NCBI GenBank assembly: GCA_964017125.1
Contig: OZ024912.1
Location: 57,430,623-57,494,622 of the forward strand
Length of the DNA stretch: 64,000 nucleotides
Reading direction: 5' to 3'
Origin: Flabesymbios commensalis
Taxonomy: Eukaryota; Annelida; Polychaeta; Terebellida; Flabelligeridae
Positions 1-10,386 of this stretch are shown piece after piece (position 1 is the first letter of the stretch; the number at the start of each line of letters is the position of its first letter). The position numbers and the translations under genes are program-made. The notes beneath the pieces are model-generated. The model made no database searches. It saw only the letters and a list, made by a program, of their open reading frames with translations, and had not been told where the DNA came from.

Positions 1-242
1 ATGGGAAGTAAAAATTGGGAAAAATTTACACGTGGCCCCAATTGTTGAGAATGGTGAGCTTGAGAATGTGGATGATGTCAGGGCCTGTATGCTGCACTGT
101 ATGGAACTAGACGAATGTGTTTCTTTCGTCCACAGTGCCAGCCAGAGAAAATGTATCTTCAACGACAAGAAAGAACAGGCCGACGAGGAAGTGAGTGATC
201 TCGAAGGAGTGGACTATTATGAATTGAGAAGCTGCAGCAGTG
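1..242 (+). CDS. Gene 1: PAN/apple-like domain exon of a membrane protein (5' part outside window)
   Basis: The frame is open from base 2 and runs to a strong donor (GTATGT) at 243, so the exon probably begins before the window. The protein has the cysteine spacing of a PAN/apple module: RACMLHCMELDEC, then a V-S-F-V-H stretch, then RKC, and finally YYELRSC. Phe/Val-rich strands precede an acidic segment with many D and E. PAN modules are small disulfide-bonded extracellular domains that bind protein or carbohydrate. The exon ends after the first base of a Gly codon (phase 1) and joins in frame to the transmembrane exon at 13,114, giving a C-terminal membrane anchor. Signal peptide and other ectodomains, if any, lie to the left. 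No gene name is assigned; the PAN call rests on cysteine pattern only. Confidence 0.72.
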
Positions 243-360
243 GTATGTCAGAATATTTAATTATTTTAGAAGAGACAGTACGATTCCACAATATGTTCAT
301 TATATATAATATAATATACACAATATGTTGATGATGCTGTTTGGTCATACGTTACATGGT

Positions 361-373
361 GGGGGGGGGGGGG
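361..373. repeat. poly-G run (13 bases)
   Basis: Uninterrupted run of 13 G in the first intron of gene 1. Confidence 0.9.
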
Positions 374-397
374 TCCATTGTGTTTGCCATTATATGC

Positions 398-555
398 TGC
401 ATAGATGTCATAGATGTCTTAATTAGCTCTTTGTGCATAAATAGGCCTATCTATGTTATGGGTCATTATCAATATTTGACTCTTTCAGTGCGGGAACCGA
501 CTTTATACGTCAGATTCTGACGTCTAAAGTCGATCCCCGTCCTGAAAGGATTAGG
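398..555. repeat. TTAA-C MITE fragment
   Basis: Shows the TTAA-C landmarks: a TCTTAATTAGCTCTTT-like stretch, CTATGTTATGGGTC, CTCTTTCAGTGCGGG, then half of the ACGTCAGATTCTGACGT core. The left end is degraded. Confidence 0.65.
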
Positions 556-807
556 TGTACATTATAACCACTCGGACTGTCAAGCATGATAATTTGCTAC
601 ATTTTCGACTAACAATTATTTTCAGCGGAACATGATCTTGTAGAATGAAGGCTTACAGTGATGATCAACTAATTCTGGAACAATAAATAGGTTCTAAGTT
701 TTCGTAAAAGTGCTTTCATTTTGAATCCAGAAATTGAGCAATTCCAGCTTCCAGTGACTGACAAAATTGTAAGAAACGATACAACAGGAACTTGGCCCGT
801 ATTCGCG

Positions 808-897
808 TACAAGTTACGATATATCATAGGCTTCGGATTGGTCGAAGATGGTCATCTCGACCAATCCGAAGCCTACGATAATATATCGTAACTTGTA
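808..897. repeat. Isolated long hairpin
   Basis: Two arms of about 42 bases pair almost completely: TACAAGTTACGATATAT and AGGCTTCGGATTGGTCGA on the left recur inverted on the right around a very short loop near 852. It matches no other repeat in the window and is probably a MITE remnant. Confidence 0.75.
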
Positions 898-964
898 GAG
901 AAAGCAGTCAAGCACAAACTCTGTATCCGCCTCAGCTCTGCGTGACGTCAAATTATTATGCTCG

Positions 965-1047
965 CCCCAGCAAACACGAAACGTTCACCCAATGTTGTTA
1001 CAACGTTGGTTCAGCGTCGCAGAAGGTGGCCTGTCGTTTTACCAATA
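965..1047. repeat. PAL palindrome, degraded copy
   Basis: Begins CCCAGCAAACACGAAACGTT and keeps the central GCGTCGCAGAAGGTGG region. The right arm is lost. Confidence 0.6.
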
Positions 1048-1073
1048 TAGGGTGAACGGTACTTTAACCCCTT

Positions 1074-1282
1074 ACTTCGCTAAGCACGACGACAGTCGTT
1101 TTTAACTCGGTTAGCATGTTAAATCACGGGTAATGGGAATGAAACTGTGTTTAAACATTTGGATTTTTAAATGTTTAGTTTAATTTTAATAAACAAATAA
1201 TGGGTAGTTTTCACTCACTTGAAGTTACCGCGACCCACAACCCACAAGTGAGTGGAAATTTAAATTCAAATGTAGCGCTGTA
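1074..1282. repeat. TTAA-E MITE
   Basis: Starts TTAACCCCTTACTTCGCTAA and carries the family's TTAAATCAC, GGGAATGAAA and GTGTTTAAAC motifs, then an ACTTGAAGTT / ACAAGTGAGTGG inverted pair. The right end runs into a TTAA-A fragment. Confidence 0.6.
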
Positions 1283-2623
1283 ACTGACGGGATCCACAAC
1301 TTCAGATTTAAAAAAATAGAGGCTACAGTCACACTGAGACGCGGATTGACACGCTGCCCGCGGTTTGAGCAAAATAGCCGAAATCGGCAATCCCATCAGA
1401 CCGTCTCCAACCGCGTGTTTTATTCCGCGCGGTGTGCCTACACACCCAGACGGACGAAAAATGGCGTACGCATACCGTAGAAATCGTCCGTGAGCGTCTG
1501 AATCGTGTATGACGTGGATAAGTGCACCGTAGGTGGCGTACGCATACCGCACGCGGTGTGCGTACGCCACCTACGCGGTACGCGTACACTCATGCACACT
1601 TCCTACGGTGTCTCTACACTTACGGACGCTCACTCACGGGAACCGACGAAAAGAGACGGTCTGACGCGATGGCGACACTGGGAGACGGTGTGTGTACGCT
1701 TACCGCACGTCCAGACGGAATGCCTACACGATGCGACGGTCTGCCTGCACATAGAGACGGTGTGTGTACACAAAAGTGCGACAACCCGCGCACGTCCACG
1801 TGTTTATACGACATTTTAAAAGCCGCACCCACATGACTTTTCACATTGGGTTTGTACATGCTGGTCCGTGCGCTTGTCCGCGTGTTTCACACTGGCTTGT
1901 CCAATATTCTATTTTAATTTGAATTTATGTATATTAGGCCTAGATATATATATTTATTTTATTCATTCTTTATTTCTCATTGCGTAACAAATCTAGGCCT
2001 ACGTTGTAGAATATATTTTTCTTATATGAAAGATATTCTCAATTTCTATTTATTGTAATGCATGTTATAATATTTGATATATAAATTGAAAAATATCTTT
2101 ATAGCAAAAGATATCTTCAAATTATATCTCATTCCATGTGTCCAGATACCTGGATACCCACAAAAACTATGGTAGTCATGTGGGCCCGTCAGATGTTAAT
2201 TTTTGTCGCCTAAACCAATTTCTGAATTCCACGTAATTATTTTGATCTTTGCGGCTTATGTGACTTAGAATCAATTGAGATAAAGCAATATAAATGCTTT
2301 TAATAATAAATAATAATGATACTATAGATTAACATGATTAATGCCTATTAAAAAAATTGAACATAGTATATCTAAAATAAATGGTATTTTTTAAGATAAC
2401 CCAGTGTGCTTCTCAAATCTCGGGAAATATCACTCTCGACGCGAGTTCATACGATACAAGGTCTAGTGAGATGGGAAGAGGTTGAACATGCCTGTCAATC
2501 AGCCCTGTCGGTTAACTATTAATAATGACAGTGATCCGTGTCAGCACATATACATATTTATGCAACAGCTTTAAATCCATTACGCTAATATAATTTATAA
2601 ATTATTCAACAAAGTAACATGTT

Positions 2624-2850
2624 TATTCAAATCGTGTAATAAAGCATTATAACACGAAATAATAATCTTTTTAAATCGGGCAGTGAAGCATCACAACACG
2701 AGCACGATGTTCCCTTACATTTTTCTATTTAAATCGTGTAATAAAACGTTACAACACGAACACGATGTCTTTGCAATTTATTATATCGTGCAATAAATCA
2801 CTACAACACTAATTATGTTTTTCCAAATTGTGTAATAAAACATCATATCA
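2624..2850. repeat. Degenerate ~60 bp tandem repeat
   Basis: About four units built on AATCGTGTAATAAA, then a CGTTACAACACGA-like block, then ACGATGT. Units begin near 2,626, 2,675, 2,727 and 2,794. Confidence 0.65.
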
Positions 2851-3204
2851 CTGATGTTATATTATTCATATGATAGCCTAACTAGTAGGCTTGAAATGGT
2901 GCGACACACTCAATTAGCCACTGTTACTGTTACTGACGGCGCCAAGCATTGCGTAACCGGCCGCTAATGGTCTCAGGAGATCCGAGTTCATTTTAGATTT
3001 ATATTTATTTAAAATAATCAGGGATTTACAAACACGGATATAAATATAATTCAAGCTTAAATGAGAGACAAAAATAGCTTAAACAGCGTAAATAAAAGGG
3101 CTCTAGCCTCTAATTATCTTGCGACCATGTAGCTTTAAAAAGTGTATACGGGACTTACTACACGTCTGGAAACATTATATGCTCCACAGTTATCTCGCGA
3201 ACAT

Positions 3205-3312
3205 AATTAAAGCGACAATCAGGCTAAAATCATCAAAAAATCAGTATTATATTTCGGCTTCTTACCATGACCATTATGATGTAAATATGTCCATTGACCA
3301 GAGCTGAATTGA
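3205..3312. repeat. Left half of the 230 bp palindrome family
   Basis: CAGGCTAAAATCATCAAAAAA to GATGTAAATATGTCCAT matches one arm of the near-perfect palindrome at 10,004-10,233. The opposite arm is missing. Confidence 0.6.
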
Positions 3313-3344
3313 AAATTCCCGTATTTCTTACTTTTGACATGCAT

Positions 3345-3515
3345 GTCCGAAATAAGAAATCGGGAATTTCGTCTTTATATCTGCTTCTTTGCGGCTTTTT
3401 TTCTTGCTTTGCCTTTTCATTTCTAAGCCCTCAGAAAATAAGAAATCAGGAATTTCTCTCTCATATAACTGCTTCTTTGCGGCTACTCTTTTTTGCTTTC
3501 CCTTCTCTTTTGCCG
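3345..3515. repeat. Two-copy direct repeat of ~85 bp
   Basis: AATAAGAAATCGGGAATTTC, then TGCTTCTTTGCGGCT and a T-rich tail, is followed by a second copy beginning near 3,437 (AATAAGAAATCAGGAATTTC). Confidence 0.7.
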
Positions 3516-4480
3516 TGAGACCAAGTTTCACAGTAGTAATTCGTCAATGCTCTGCCAATACAGAAACAATCTATACAGCACTGCCCAGAGAGGAAGACGA
3601 CAATGATGGAACAACAGAAGAGCAACAGAGCAGATGGAACTTGGGGAAGGTCAACAGAGAAAAATGAAAAATACTCCGATCCACGACGTTTTCATACGCG
3701 GCTCGTAAATTGACACATTTGGGTGGCGGACACCGCAAAATTGTGTACAGACACAGCTAGATGGTGTACATACACCCTAGACAGCGTGAGGCAGCGTGAC
3801 ATACCGTGACATAGCGTGAGTAAGCGTGATATGTCGTCACACGGTGTACAGAAACCGTACATGGTGTACAGAGACCGTAGGCAGCGTGACTAAGCGTGAC
3901 TAAGCGCAGCCAGTAGCTACGGATCCCCTACGCTGACCGTCTCACGGTGCAACACCAAAAATATTTTGCGCTGTGCGTAGGGTAGCGTAGGCTATTGTAT
4001 AACAGTGTAGAACAGCGTAGGGACAGCGTGTGCCAGTGTAGGGGCTCCGCCTTAGAGAGGGGTGCAGGGTGAGCCATTTCTTGTCTACGCTCCGTCGCGC
4101 ACGCCCACGATACCTACGGTGTATGTACGATGTCCACGGTTTTTATACACCATCTCGCTGTGTCTCTACGCTGATTCACGGATGATTGGGCTCCCGCGGA
4201 CAGCCACGCTTGGCCACGAATTTTTGAACAAGAAGTTGATTCGCGGCAGCCGACGGATGGACGCGGTAGCCGCGAAAAGTGACGCGGTGACCGCCTGGAA
4301 ATGTACGATCATGGACGCTTGCCGACGCTTACGGACGCTGATTCCCGGTGCGTGGCTTTTGCTCCTTCCGCGTGTGACCGTGTCAAACCGTACCCCAGTG
4401 TGACTTGGCCTTAGTACTATTTTCAAATCTCGCTGATTGATGTCACGTCATATCTTTAACAAGTTTAGCCCCCTAAAGTG

Positions 4481-4576
4481 CTGAAATATTTTCACTCTTA
4501 CAGTGCCCGGATCGACTTTAGACTACAGACTACAGACTCTGACAACTAATGTCGATCCCCGCGCTGTGAGGGTTAA
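4481..4576. repeat. TTAA-C MITE, short form
   Basis: Carries the family's start (AAGTGCTGAAATATTT) and end (GTCGATCCCCGCGCTGTGAG) with most of the middle missing. It lies at a TTAA-like site inside a TTAA-A copy. Confidence 0.55.
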
Positions 4577-4693
4577 AAGGTGGTACTTTATGTGCTAAGC
4601 AAAAAATGAAAAGCCGGATATAATCGGAGCCGGTGGTTAAAGGGTCGAGCATGATGTAAGCGCCGTGTATATTATATATTAGAGAACGCAAAG

Positions 4694-4933
4694 CCCTTTA
4701 ACCGCCTAATTATTCAATTTGAATTTTCACCCACTTAAAGTTGTGTCTCGCTGACGCGATCCACAACTTCAAGTGAGTGAAAATTATTCAGATTTGACAA
4801 AATGGAGGTCAACTTTTTTTAAAATCTTGCTGGTTAATGTCACATTTTATCTTTAACATATTTAAAATGTGGTACTTAATGTGTTGATAAAAAATGAAAA
4901 CCCGAATATATGCGGCACCCGCGGTCAAAGGGT
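4694..4933. repeat. TTAA-A MITE
   Basis: Begins CCCTTTAACCGCC and ends with a degraded match to GGCGGTTAAAGGGTT. The centre holds the hairpin ACTTAAAGTTGTG / CACAACTTCAAGTGAGTG. Confidence 0.8.
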
Positions 4934-4939
4934 TGAAGT

Positions 4940-5290
4940 GTTGAATCACTAATTGGCAAAATGAAACGTGAATTACAAACTCTCTTGCCATGATCAAATA
5001 AAACCTTGAAGGGGCAAAAAAGCTTTATTTTGTCATAACTTAACTTAATAAACAAGCAAACTTATTATACCGTCCCCGAGTTTATGTACCACTCTTTTGA
5101 ATGGTAGCCTACATACAACGCTTTGGCTGTTCAAAAACTAAATCTGCAATCGCAATAGCTCAGCATCTACAATATAGTGTGTTTTAAATGGAATAATATA
5201 TATCCAACGAAAATATTACAATTATTTAATTGTTATTGTAGTTTTTATTTTTAATATGTCGTTAAATATGAACTACCATTATATTTCATT
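4940..5290. other. AT-rich intron sequence, nothing recognised
   Basis: No open frame, repeat family or RNA signal could be supported here. Confidence 0.5.
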
Positions 5291-5295
5291 GACAG

Positions 5296-5307
5296 ATGAA
5301 GACAGTG
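5296..5307 (+). CDS. Gene 1: candidate 12-nt microexon
   Basis: A 12-base stretch, ATGAAGACAGTG, sits between an acceptor (TTTCATTGACAG, ending 5,295) and a near-perfect donor (GTAAGTGTG from 5,308). Its length is a multiple of three and it fits the phase-1 junction between the exon ending at 242 and the one starting at 13,114. Inclusion adds four residues and changes the joint to S-D-E-D-S-G-W, an acidic juxtamembrane insert in the region where gene 2 also carries Ser/Glu microexons. Both splice sites are visible; use is inferred. A chance pair of sites in 12.9 kb of intron is the alternative. Confidence 0.4.
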
Positions 5308-5702
5308 GTAAGTGTGTTTTCTAATAAATCTGCACATCTTTTATTTAACACTACTCTCTATCACACATATTTAGTCTACTTTTGTAGCATTCATAGTCAT
5401 CACTTTTAATTTAACACAGAATATAGTGACTAAAGTGATGCTGTTTTACTCTGACATAGTTTGTAGGTCTATAATAAATCTACTTAGTGAACAAAAGGCA
5501 GCACTGTAGAGCACGCTAACAAGATCTCACAGTTTAATTACCGTACACTCGAAGCAGTTTTCCTCAACAAAGTGAGCTCCGAGGAAATAATGTAGTACTA
5601 ATTTCAACTTTTAACAAATTTTTAAACTGCCGGAAGGAATATTCTCCAATCTTGGTGGTGAGCCTTTGTCTAAAGACTGATAATGAATCCTGTCACTTTA
5701 TA

Positions 5703-5809
5703 CCCAGCAAACATGAGACGTTGGCCCAACGTTGGTTTACGGTTGGCCCACCGTCTACGACGTTGGGCCAACCGTAAACCAACGTTGGCCCACATCCCGT
5801 GTTTGTTGG
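5703..5809. repeat. PAL palindrome, near-complete
   Basis: CCCAGCAAACATGAGACGTT at the left is mirrored by GTGTTTGTTGG at the right. Long complementary arms surround the conserved core CCACCGTCTACGACG. Confidence 0.85.
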
Positions 5810-5839
5810 ATAGTGACTACCCGGTGGACACACGACGTC

Positions 5840-5927
5840 GAAACTGTGTGGACACAGTGTTGGGACGGCGTCGGAGACGGTGGTCGGCATTGAGCCACCA
5901 TAGGGCCGATATATCCCGTGTTTACTT
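5840..5927. repeat. PAL fragment
   Basis: GGCGTCGGAGACGGTGG core and CCCGTGTTTACTTGG end remain. The left arm is degraded. Confidence 0.45.
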
Positions 5928-6460
5928 GGTATACTATGTGATATTGGTTCAGTGTTGGTCACCGACTACAGATATCAGGCGCGTAGCCAGCCTTACGCCA
6001 GTACGCACGTGCGTACACATCGTAAGGGAGAGTAAAAAAAAAATATGACCCATCAAAAAAAGAAGCAACAAGTTAGCAGACTAGCCTAGTCTACATTAGT
6101 CCGTGGTCAGACCCTGATGAATGGCTATTGCCGTGGAGGGTACCGAACACCAGCAAGTCAGATTCCCTCGGACTAAGTCTACATGTACATGCGCGCACTT
6201 AGCAGTCTATTCTTTATGTGGTGTTGCATAAAACGCCGGAAAAGTAGGATACAAATGCAATAGGCCTAAATGTTTCTCTTTTCAATGACAGTCACAAATT
6301 CACGACATGTATGACGTGCCGCTAAACTTGCCGTGGACGAGCCCACCCGTAAAGATGTGGGACCGTGGATTACTACATTCGGTTTACCCGGGGAAATCTT
6401 TTTTTTTCAACCAGGCAGTCAATGAGATCGATATCCACCCCAAGGTGGAAAAATGGGTCC

Positions 6461-6735
6461 GGGTCGTTATTCCGACAGGTCGTTATTCCGACAGGTCGAT
6501 ATTCCGACAAACAGGTCGTTATTCCGACAGGTCGTTATTCCAACAGGTCGATATTCCGACAGGTCGTTATTCCGACAGGTCTATATTCCGACAAACAGCT
6601 CGTTATTCCGACAGGTCGTTATTCCGACAGGTCGATAGTCCGACAAACAGGTCTCTATTCCGACACTTAGATAGTTCGACAAACAGGTCGATATTCCGAA
6701 AGGTCTATATTCCGACAGGTCGTTATTCCGACATA
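6461..6735 (+). repeat. 16-bp tandem array, forward orientation
   Basis: About 16 units of GGTCGTTATTCCGACA and variants (GGTCGATATTCCGACA, some with an extra AACA). It forms the left end of the 6,456-9,333 element. Open frames across it are by-products of the periodicity. Confidence 0.9.
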
Positions 6736-7724
6736 AAAATAATAGTGATGAGAGGATTAACCACTATTAACAGCTACTGTGGTGACGAATAGCGATGAAG
6801 ACTTACATCTAAAATACTAAAGTTGTTACTTGTGAACTCTTTTCGTGCTGCATCATTCTTTGACATGTATCAACTGGGTATTATTTATTTGAAGCTTGCA
6901 TTGGTGATGCAAATGTCAACATCAAATAGGCGTTTAAAAGTGGACCAGTTGTACTAATAATTTACAGTCGGTGCTTTATTTGAGATCTGAACGCATTTGC
7001 CCGCATTGAAAGGGTTAACCTTCTCTACCCTGAGTTTCTGGGAGCCATTTGGGGGGTGTTTTCGAGAGTAGTGTATATAGGCCCACACTTCTTTGTACAG
7101 CTGTGATATATAGATGCGTTCAGATCCATTGTTAAGCTTAATATGCCAATCAATGGCATAACTAAATTTATGTCAACGTATTTGATATCAAAAATTGTTT
7201 TTACAATTGCAGATGTATACAATTATTGTATACATTTATGTATATTCCAGCCTGATAAATAAATACATTATTGTTCCCACACATTCCCCTGATTTTTCCC
7301 TGACTGCTCATAAAATACATCACCAACTATTAAATTGAGCAAAATATTATTGAGCGACCTCCATAGTGCTCTAACGCCGTCTAAAATGCTGGTACAAATT
7401 AGCAATCTCATCAACATCAGTACTAAAACTAATAATACTATTTTCGAGGTAAAAGTATACAGTCAGAATGTATCGTGTTTGTATCGTGTTCCTTCAGAGC
7501 TAATATTGATCATCTTAAAATTTCCTAACTTTGTCTTTTCTATGAGGATGAATGTATTAGCAGTGATGGAACAATTTTTTTGAAGTGTTATAGCTGTTTG
7601 CGTAAAATCTAAGACAGTAATATGAAAATCTAATTATGTTCTTGTGCCTTGAGTCACAATTATAATATTATAGTATAATATTCCTATTATAAATACTATT
7701 ACTTATTATCTTGTTCATGTTCGT

Positions 7725-7799
7725 GGCGCCAGGTTAGCTCAATGGTCGCGTAGTGGACTCGAGAGTCCGGAGGTACCTGGTTCGAGTCCCGCTGCCGCC
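7725..7799 (+). repeat. tRNA-derived SINE head
   Basis: Both pol III promoter boxes are present: box A TAGCTCAATGG and box B GGTTCGAGTCC, about 35 bases apart. The ends GGCGCCA and TGCCGCC pair at six of seven positions. The anticodon and T stems do not fold properly, so this is more likely a SINE head or tRNA pseudogene than a working tRNA. Confidence 0.5.
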
Positions 7800-8119
7800 G
7801 AAATCTTCCCTTGGTGTAGGCCTATATATGATGTGACCTAAACTGTTCAAATTCATGGCATAAAAATAGCAACCGAACGTATAACCGATTCACGCCGCCT
7901 AAAAAAACGTACACAAAAAAAGGAATAAAAATGTCAAAGTTGACATGTGAACGGTCAATAAAAACCTTTAAAAAAACACTTTCGTCCTGGCTGGAAACGG
8001 GCTCTTACAAATAAATGAAATAGTAAGCTCTTGATTTCGACGTCTGACTCAACTCTTTTGCTTAGATAGTACGATTTTCAGAATATTCACTGCCCTTAAG
8101 CAACTGATATATATTTGAA

Positions 8120-8563
8120 ATCGTTTATGAAAACCGTAGAAAAATGCTATTAAGTGTGTCTCTACTGCTATTAGTTGGCAAGTTATGACGTGGGCTTGTA
8201 ATGAATAGCGGTCATTTTGAATTTATCTAATATGGCTGATACACAGTAACTCCAAAGACTGGCTCTGGTATCAAATATTATGGATATGTCGTTATCAATG
8301 CCTGATACAGACTATTGTGTTGCTGATATATCTGCGTCGTTTAAACCGGTATCATGTCGTATATATATATTGTCGAAATAACTTTTACATATATTTTTGT
8401 GTTTTAAATAATCCCAAATCAACTTCTAAACATCATAAATCAATTCTACATATTCGAAAACCATAGAAAAGTGGTATCACATGCGTCTCTACGTCTATTA
8501 GTTTACAAGTTATGAAATGACCCCAATTTGAATGGCGGCCATCTTTGATTTGTCAAATAAAGC
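8120..8563. repeat. Diverged direct repeat pair
   Basis: GTAGAAAAATGCTATTAAG with TGTCTCTACTGCTATTAGTT near 8,138 recurs as ATAGAAAAGTGGTATCAC with CGTCTCTACGTCTATTAGTT near 8,463. Confidence 0.55.
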
Positions 8564-8689
8564 GCCCCCGGCGGGTGTTCAGCTTGGCTCCCGCGATAAA
8601 TCAAAATTATTATGGCCTTGGCCATACGTGGTTCAAATTTGGTGCTTTTGGGACGATTTGAACAATTCGGGTGGTAGATATGAGTTAAG

Positions 8690-8815
8690 CCCCCTGACTA
8701 ATTTGAATACTTATGCTATGGGTCTAACGCCATTATAAATATTTTTAAATCTTTCAGAGCTGAGACTGACTTTAGACGTCAGTTTTGACGTATAAAGGCG
8801 GTCTCAGCGCAGAAT
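8690..8815. repeat. TTAA-C MITE fragment
   Basis: ATTTGAATACTTATGCTATG, a GGTCTAACGCC stretch, then ACGTCAGTTTTGACGTATAA and GCGCAGA are the right two thirds of the family. Confidence 0.65.
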
Positions 8816-9117
8816 TTGTTGTCTTATTATTGTATCACATGTATCAGACAGTTTAATTTGGCATCACATGTTCTTATGTAGATACATTTAAACAGTGTCA
8901 CTGGTTAAAATAACGATTTTACCATTTTTGTATGAAAACAACACGCTATATGCTATATTCTGAGAAAATACAGCGTCTGAGGCATTTAAGAAATGGAATT
9001 TCAGAATCAGCATGAAATTCTGAGTTAGAAACACTCTTCAAACCTTTTGGGCCCAGACACGTAATTAAAAGTGGTTCATCTCACAGACTAATTCACATTA
9101 CAATTTACATCAAGGAA

Positions 9118-9322
9118 CTGTCGGGATAACGACCTGTCGGAATATCGACCTGTCGGAATAACGACCTGTCGGAATAACGACCTGTCGGAATAACGACCTG
9201 TCGGAATATCGACCTGTCGGAATAGAGACCTGTCGGAATAACGACCTGTCGGAATATCGACCTGTCGGAATATAGACCTGTCGGAACATCGACCTGTCGG
9301 AATATAGACCTGTCGGAATAAC
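9118..9322 (-). repeat. 16-bp tandem array, inverted orientation
   Basis: About 13 units of TGTCGGAATAACGACC and TGTCGGAATATCGACC, the reverse complement of the array at 6,461-6,735. It forms the right end of the same element. Confidence 0.9.
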
Positions 9323-9700
9323 GAACTGACCCCGGAAAAATGCTAATAACATTTTACTGTTTTTTTTACAAATGAACTGAGCGTACGATGTATACAAAAT
9401 AACCTTTTACTGACCTGATTAATCGAGGCAAGTTTTAGATATGAGCGTCCAAATAAATGTCCCACTTTTTTACCCTTGAGCATGTTGAGTGGGCATTATA
9501 ATCTGTGGCAGTTCTGTTTCAGCAACGTTATGGGGCTAATTCTAAACGATCTATTTTTGTACCTGCACTGCACTGTGTTAAACAAATGATAGGCTGCACA
9601 ATGACATGTATGTATGCATAAATCCCATGCTACACTGACTAGCTTCTCAGACGTGAAGACACTGGTGACAAGAGTGAAATCCCATGCAGGCATTCAAGCA

Positions 9701-9782
9701 ATGTTATACTAATGTTGGTTCATTGTCTACGACACTGACCCAACATTAAAACAATTTTGTTTCAACATCTCATGTTTGCTCA
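9701..9782. repeat. PAL fragment
   Basis: AATGTTGGTTCATTGTCTACGACACTGACC and ATCTCATGTTTGCTC keep the core and right arm only. Confidence 0.6.
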
Positions 9783-10003
9783 GGGCTGATTTATGCCTAT
9801 CACAGCGAATCATGTAACCAGGTAATAATGATCAAATAACGTTTTCGTATGGTGTATATATAGTGTATATATAGTGTATAGTTTCGTTTTCGTGTAAGGT
9901 TATCTGCTTTGTATAGGCCTACTATCTGGCAGCTGGCATAGTAGGCCTAATAAAAATCATGGATATAGAACTGTATGCCTAAAAATAATAGTTATTTCAT
10001 CTT

Positions 10004-10233
10004 TTAAAGGGACTGGCCCAGGCTAAAATCATAAAAAAATCGGTGATTTTATTTCGGGTTCTTAATATGACCATATGATGTAAACATGTACATAGACTAG
10101 AACTGCAAATTTTGATAATTATCAAAATTTGCAGTTCTAGTCTATGTACATGTTTACATCATATGGTCATATTAAGAACACGAAATAAAATCACCGATTT
10201 TTTTATCATTTTAGCCTGGGCCAGTCCCTTTAA
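10004..10233. repeat. 230 bp near-perfect palindrome
   Basis: TTAAAGGGACTGGCCCAGGC at the left is mirrored by the same sequence inverted at the right. The arms pair over almost 115 bases each and meet near TTTTGATAATTATCAAAA at 10,118. This looks like a fold-back MITE; single arms occur at 3,205 and 31,816. Confidence 0.9.
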
Positions 10234-10373
10234 TCCCTCCACTTACTAGCCTCTAATTATGTATGACTAAAAAAATTGGGGACCATTAAATATTTTATTT
10301 ACAACATGTCATTCAGACAATTAATTATTTCATGAAAATTCAATCTCAAAATATTTACTTCAAAAACACTCCA

Positions 10374-10386
10374 CCCCCCCCCCCCC
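10374..10386. repeat. poly-C run (13 bases)
   Basis: Uninterrupted C run. Confidence 0.9.

Larger units (their letters stand above)
1320..4412. mobile_element. Large non-autonomous DNA element with subterminal CG-rich repeats
   Basis: The left end GGCTACAGTCACACTG and the right end CAGTGTGACTTGGCC are inverted matches, so this looks like a 3.1 kb terminal-inverted-repeat element. Both subterminal zones (about 1,330-1,860 and 3,740-4,400) are packed with short degenerate CG-rich words such as GCGTAC, ACGGTGT and AGCGTGAC in both orientations. The middle is AT-rich and contains unrelated repeats. I see no transposase. The target duplication is unclear, so the superfamily is not assigned. It appears inserted in a TTAA-A MITE. 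Confidence 0.55.
1283..4655. repeat. TTAA-A MITE split by two insertions
   Basis: Pieces of one TTAA-A copy occur in order at 1,283-1,320 (GATCCACAACTTC, CAGATTT), 4,413-4,480 (CTGATTGATGTCAC, ATCTTTAAC) and 4,573-4,655 (AAGGTGGTACTTTATGTGCTA to GGTGGTTAAAGGG). A 3.1 kb inverted-array element separates the first two pieces and a TTAA-C copy separates the last two. The reading comes from aligning the pieces by eye to intact copies at 15,664 and 40,931. Confidence 0.55.
6447..9342. mobile_element. 2.9 kb element with inverted 16-bp arrays and 8-9 bp target duplication
   Basis: GGAAAAATG occurs on both sides (6,447-6,455 and 9,334-9,342), consistent with a 9-bp (or 8-bp) target duplication around an element at 6,456-9,333. 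The left end starts GGTCCGGGTCGTTATTCC; the right end, read inverted, starts GGGGTCAGTTCGTTATTCC. Each end continues into an array of a 16-base unit, GGTCGTTATTCCGACA, in opposite orientations. The interior has no transposase. The duplication length suits Mutator-like, Merlin or hAT groups; Mutator-like is my first guess. Confidence 0.65.

Noticed and set aside
1505-1859. Overlapping ~100-codon frames on both strands
   Set aside because: They arise from CG-rich subterminal words with few stop codons; no protein similarity recognised.
6307-6792. Long open frames with repeating Arg/Tyr/Ser/Asp protein
   Set aside because: Three frames are open at once because the 16-bp array lacks stop codons; this is repeat periodicity.
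6461-9322. Possible CRISPR array
   Set aside because: The 16-base units are contiguous with no unique spacers, occur in two opposite blocks, and the window is eukaryotic.
9110-9397. Minus-strand frame across the inverted 16-bp array
   Set aside because: Same repeat artefact as at 6,307.
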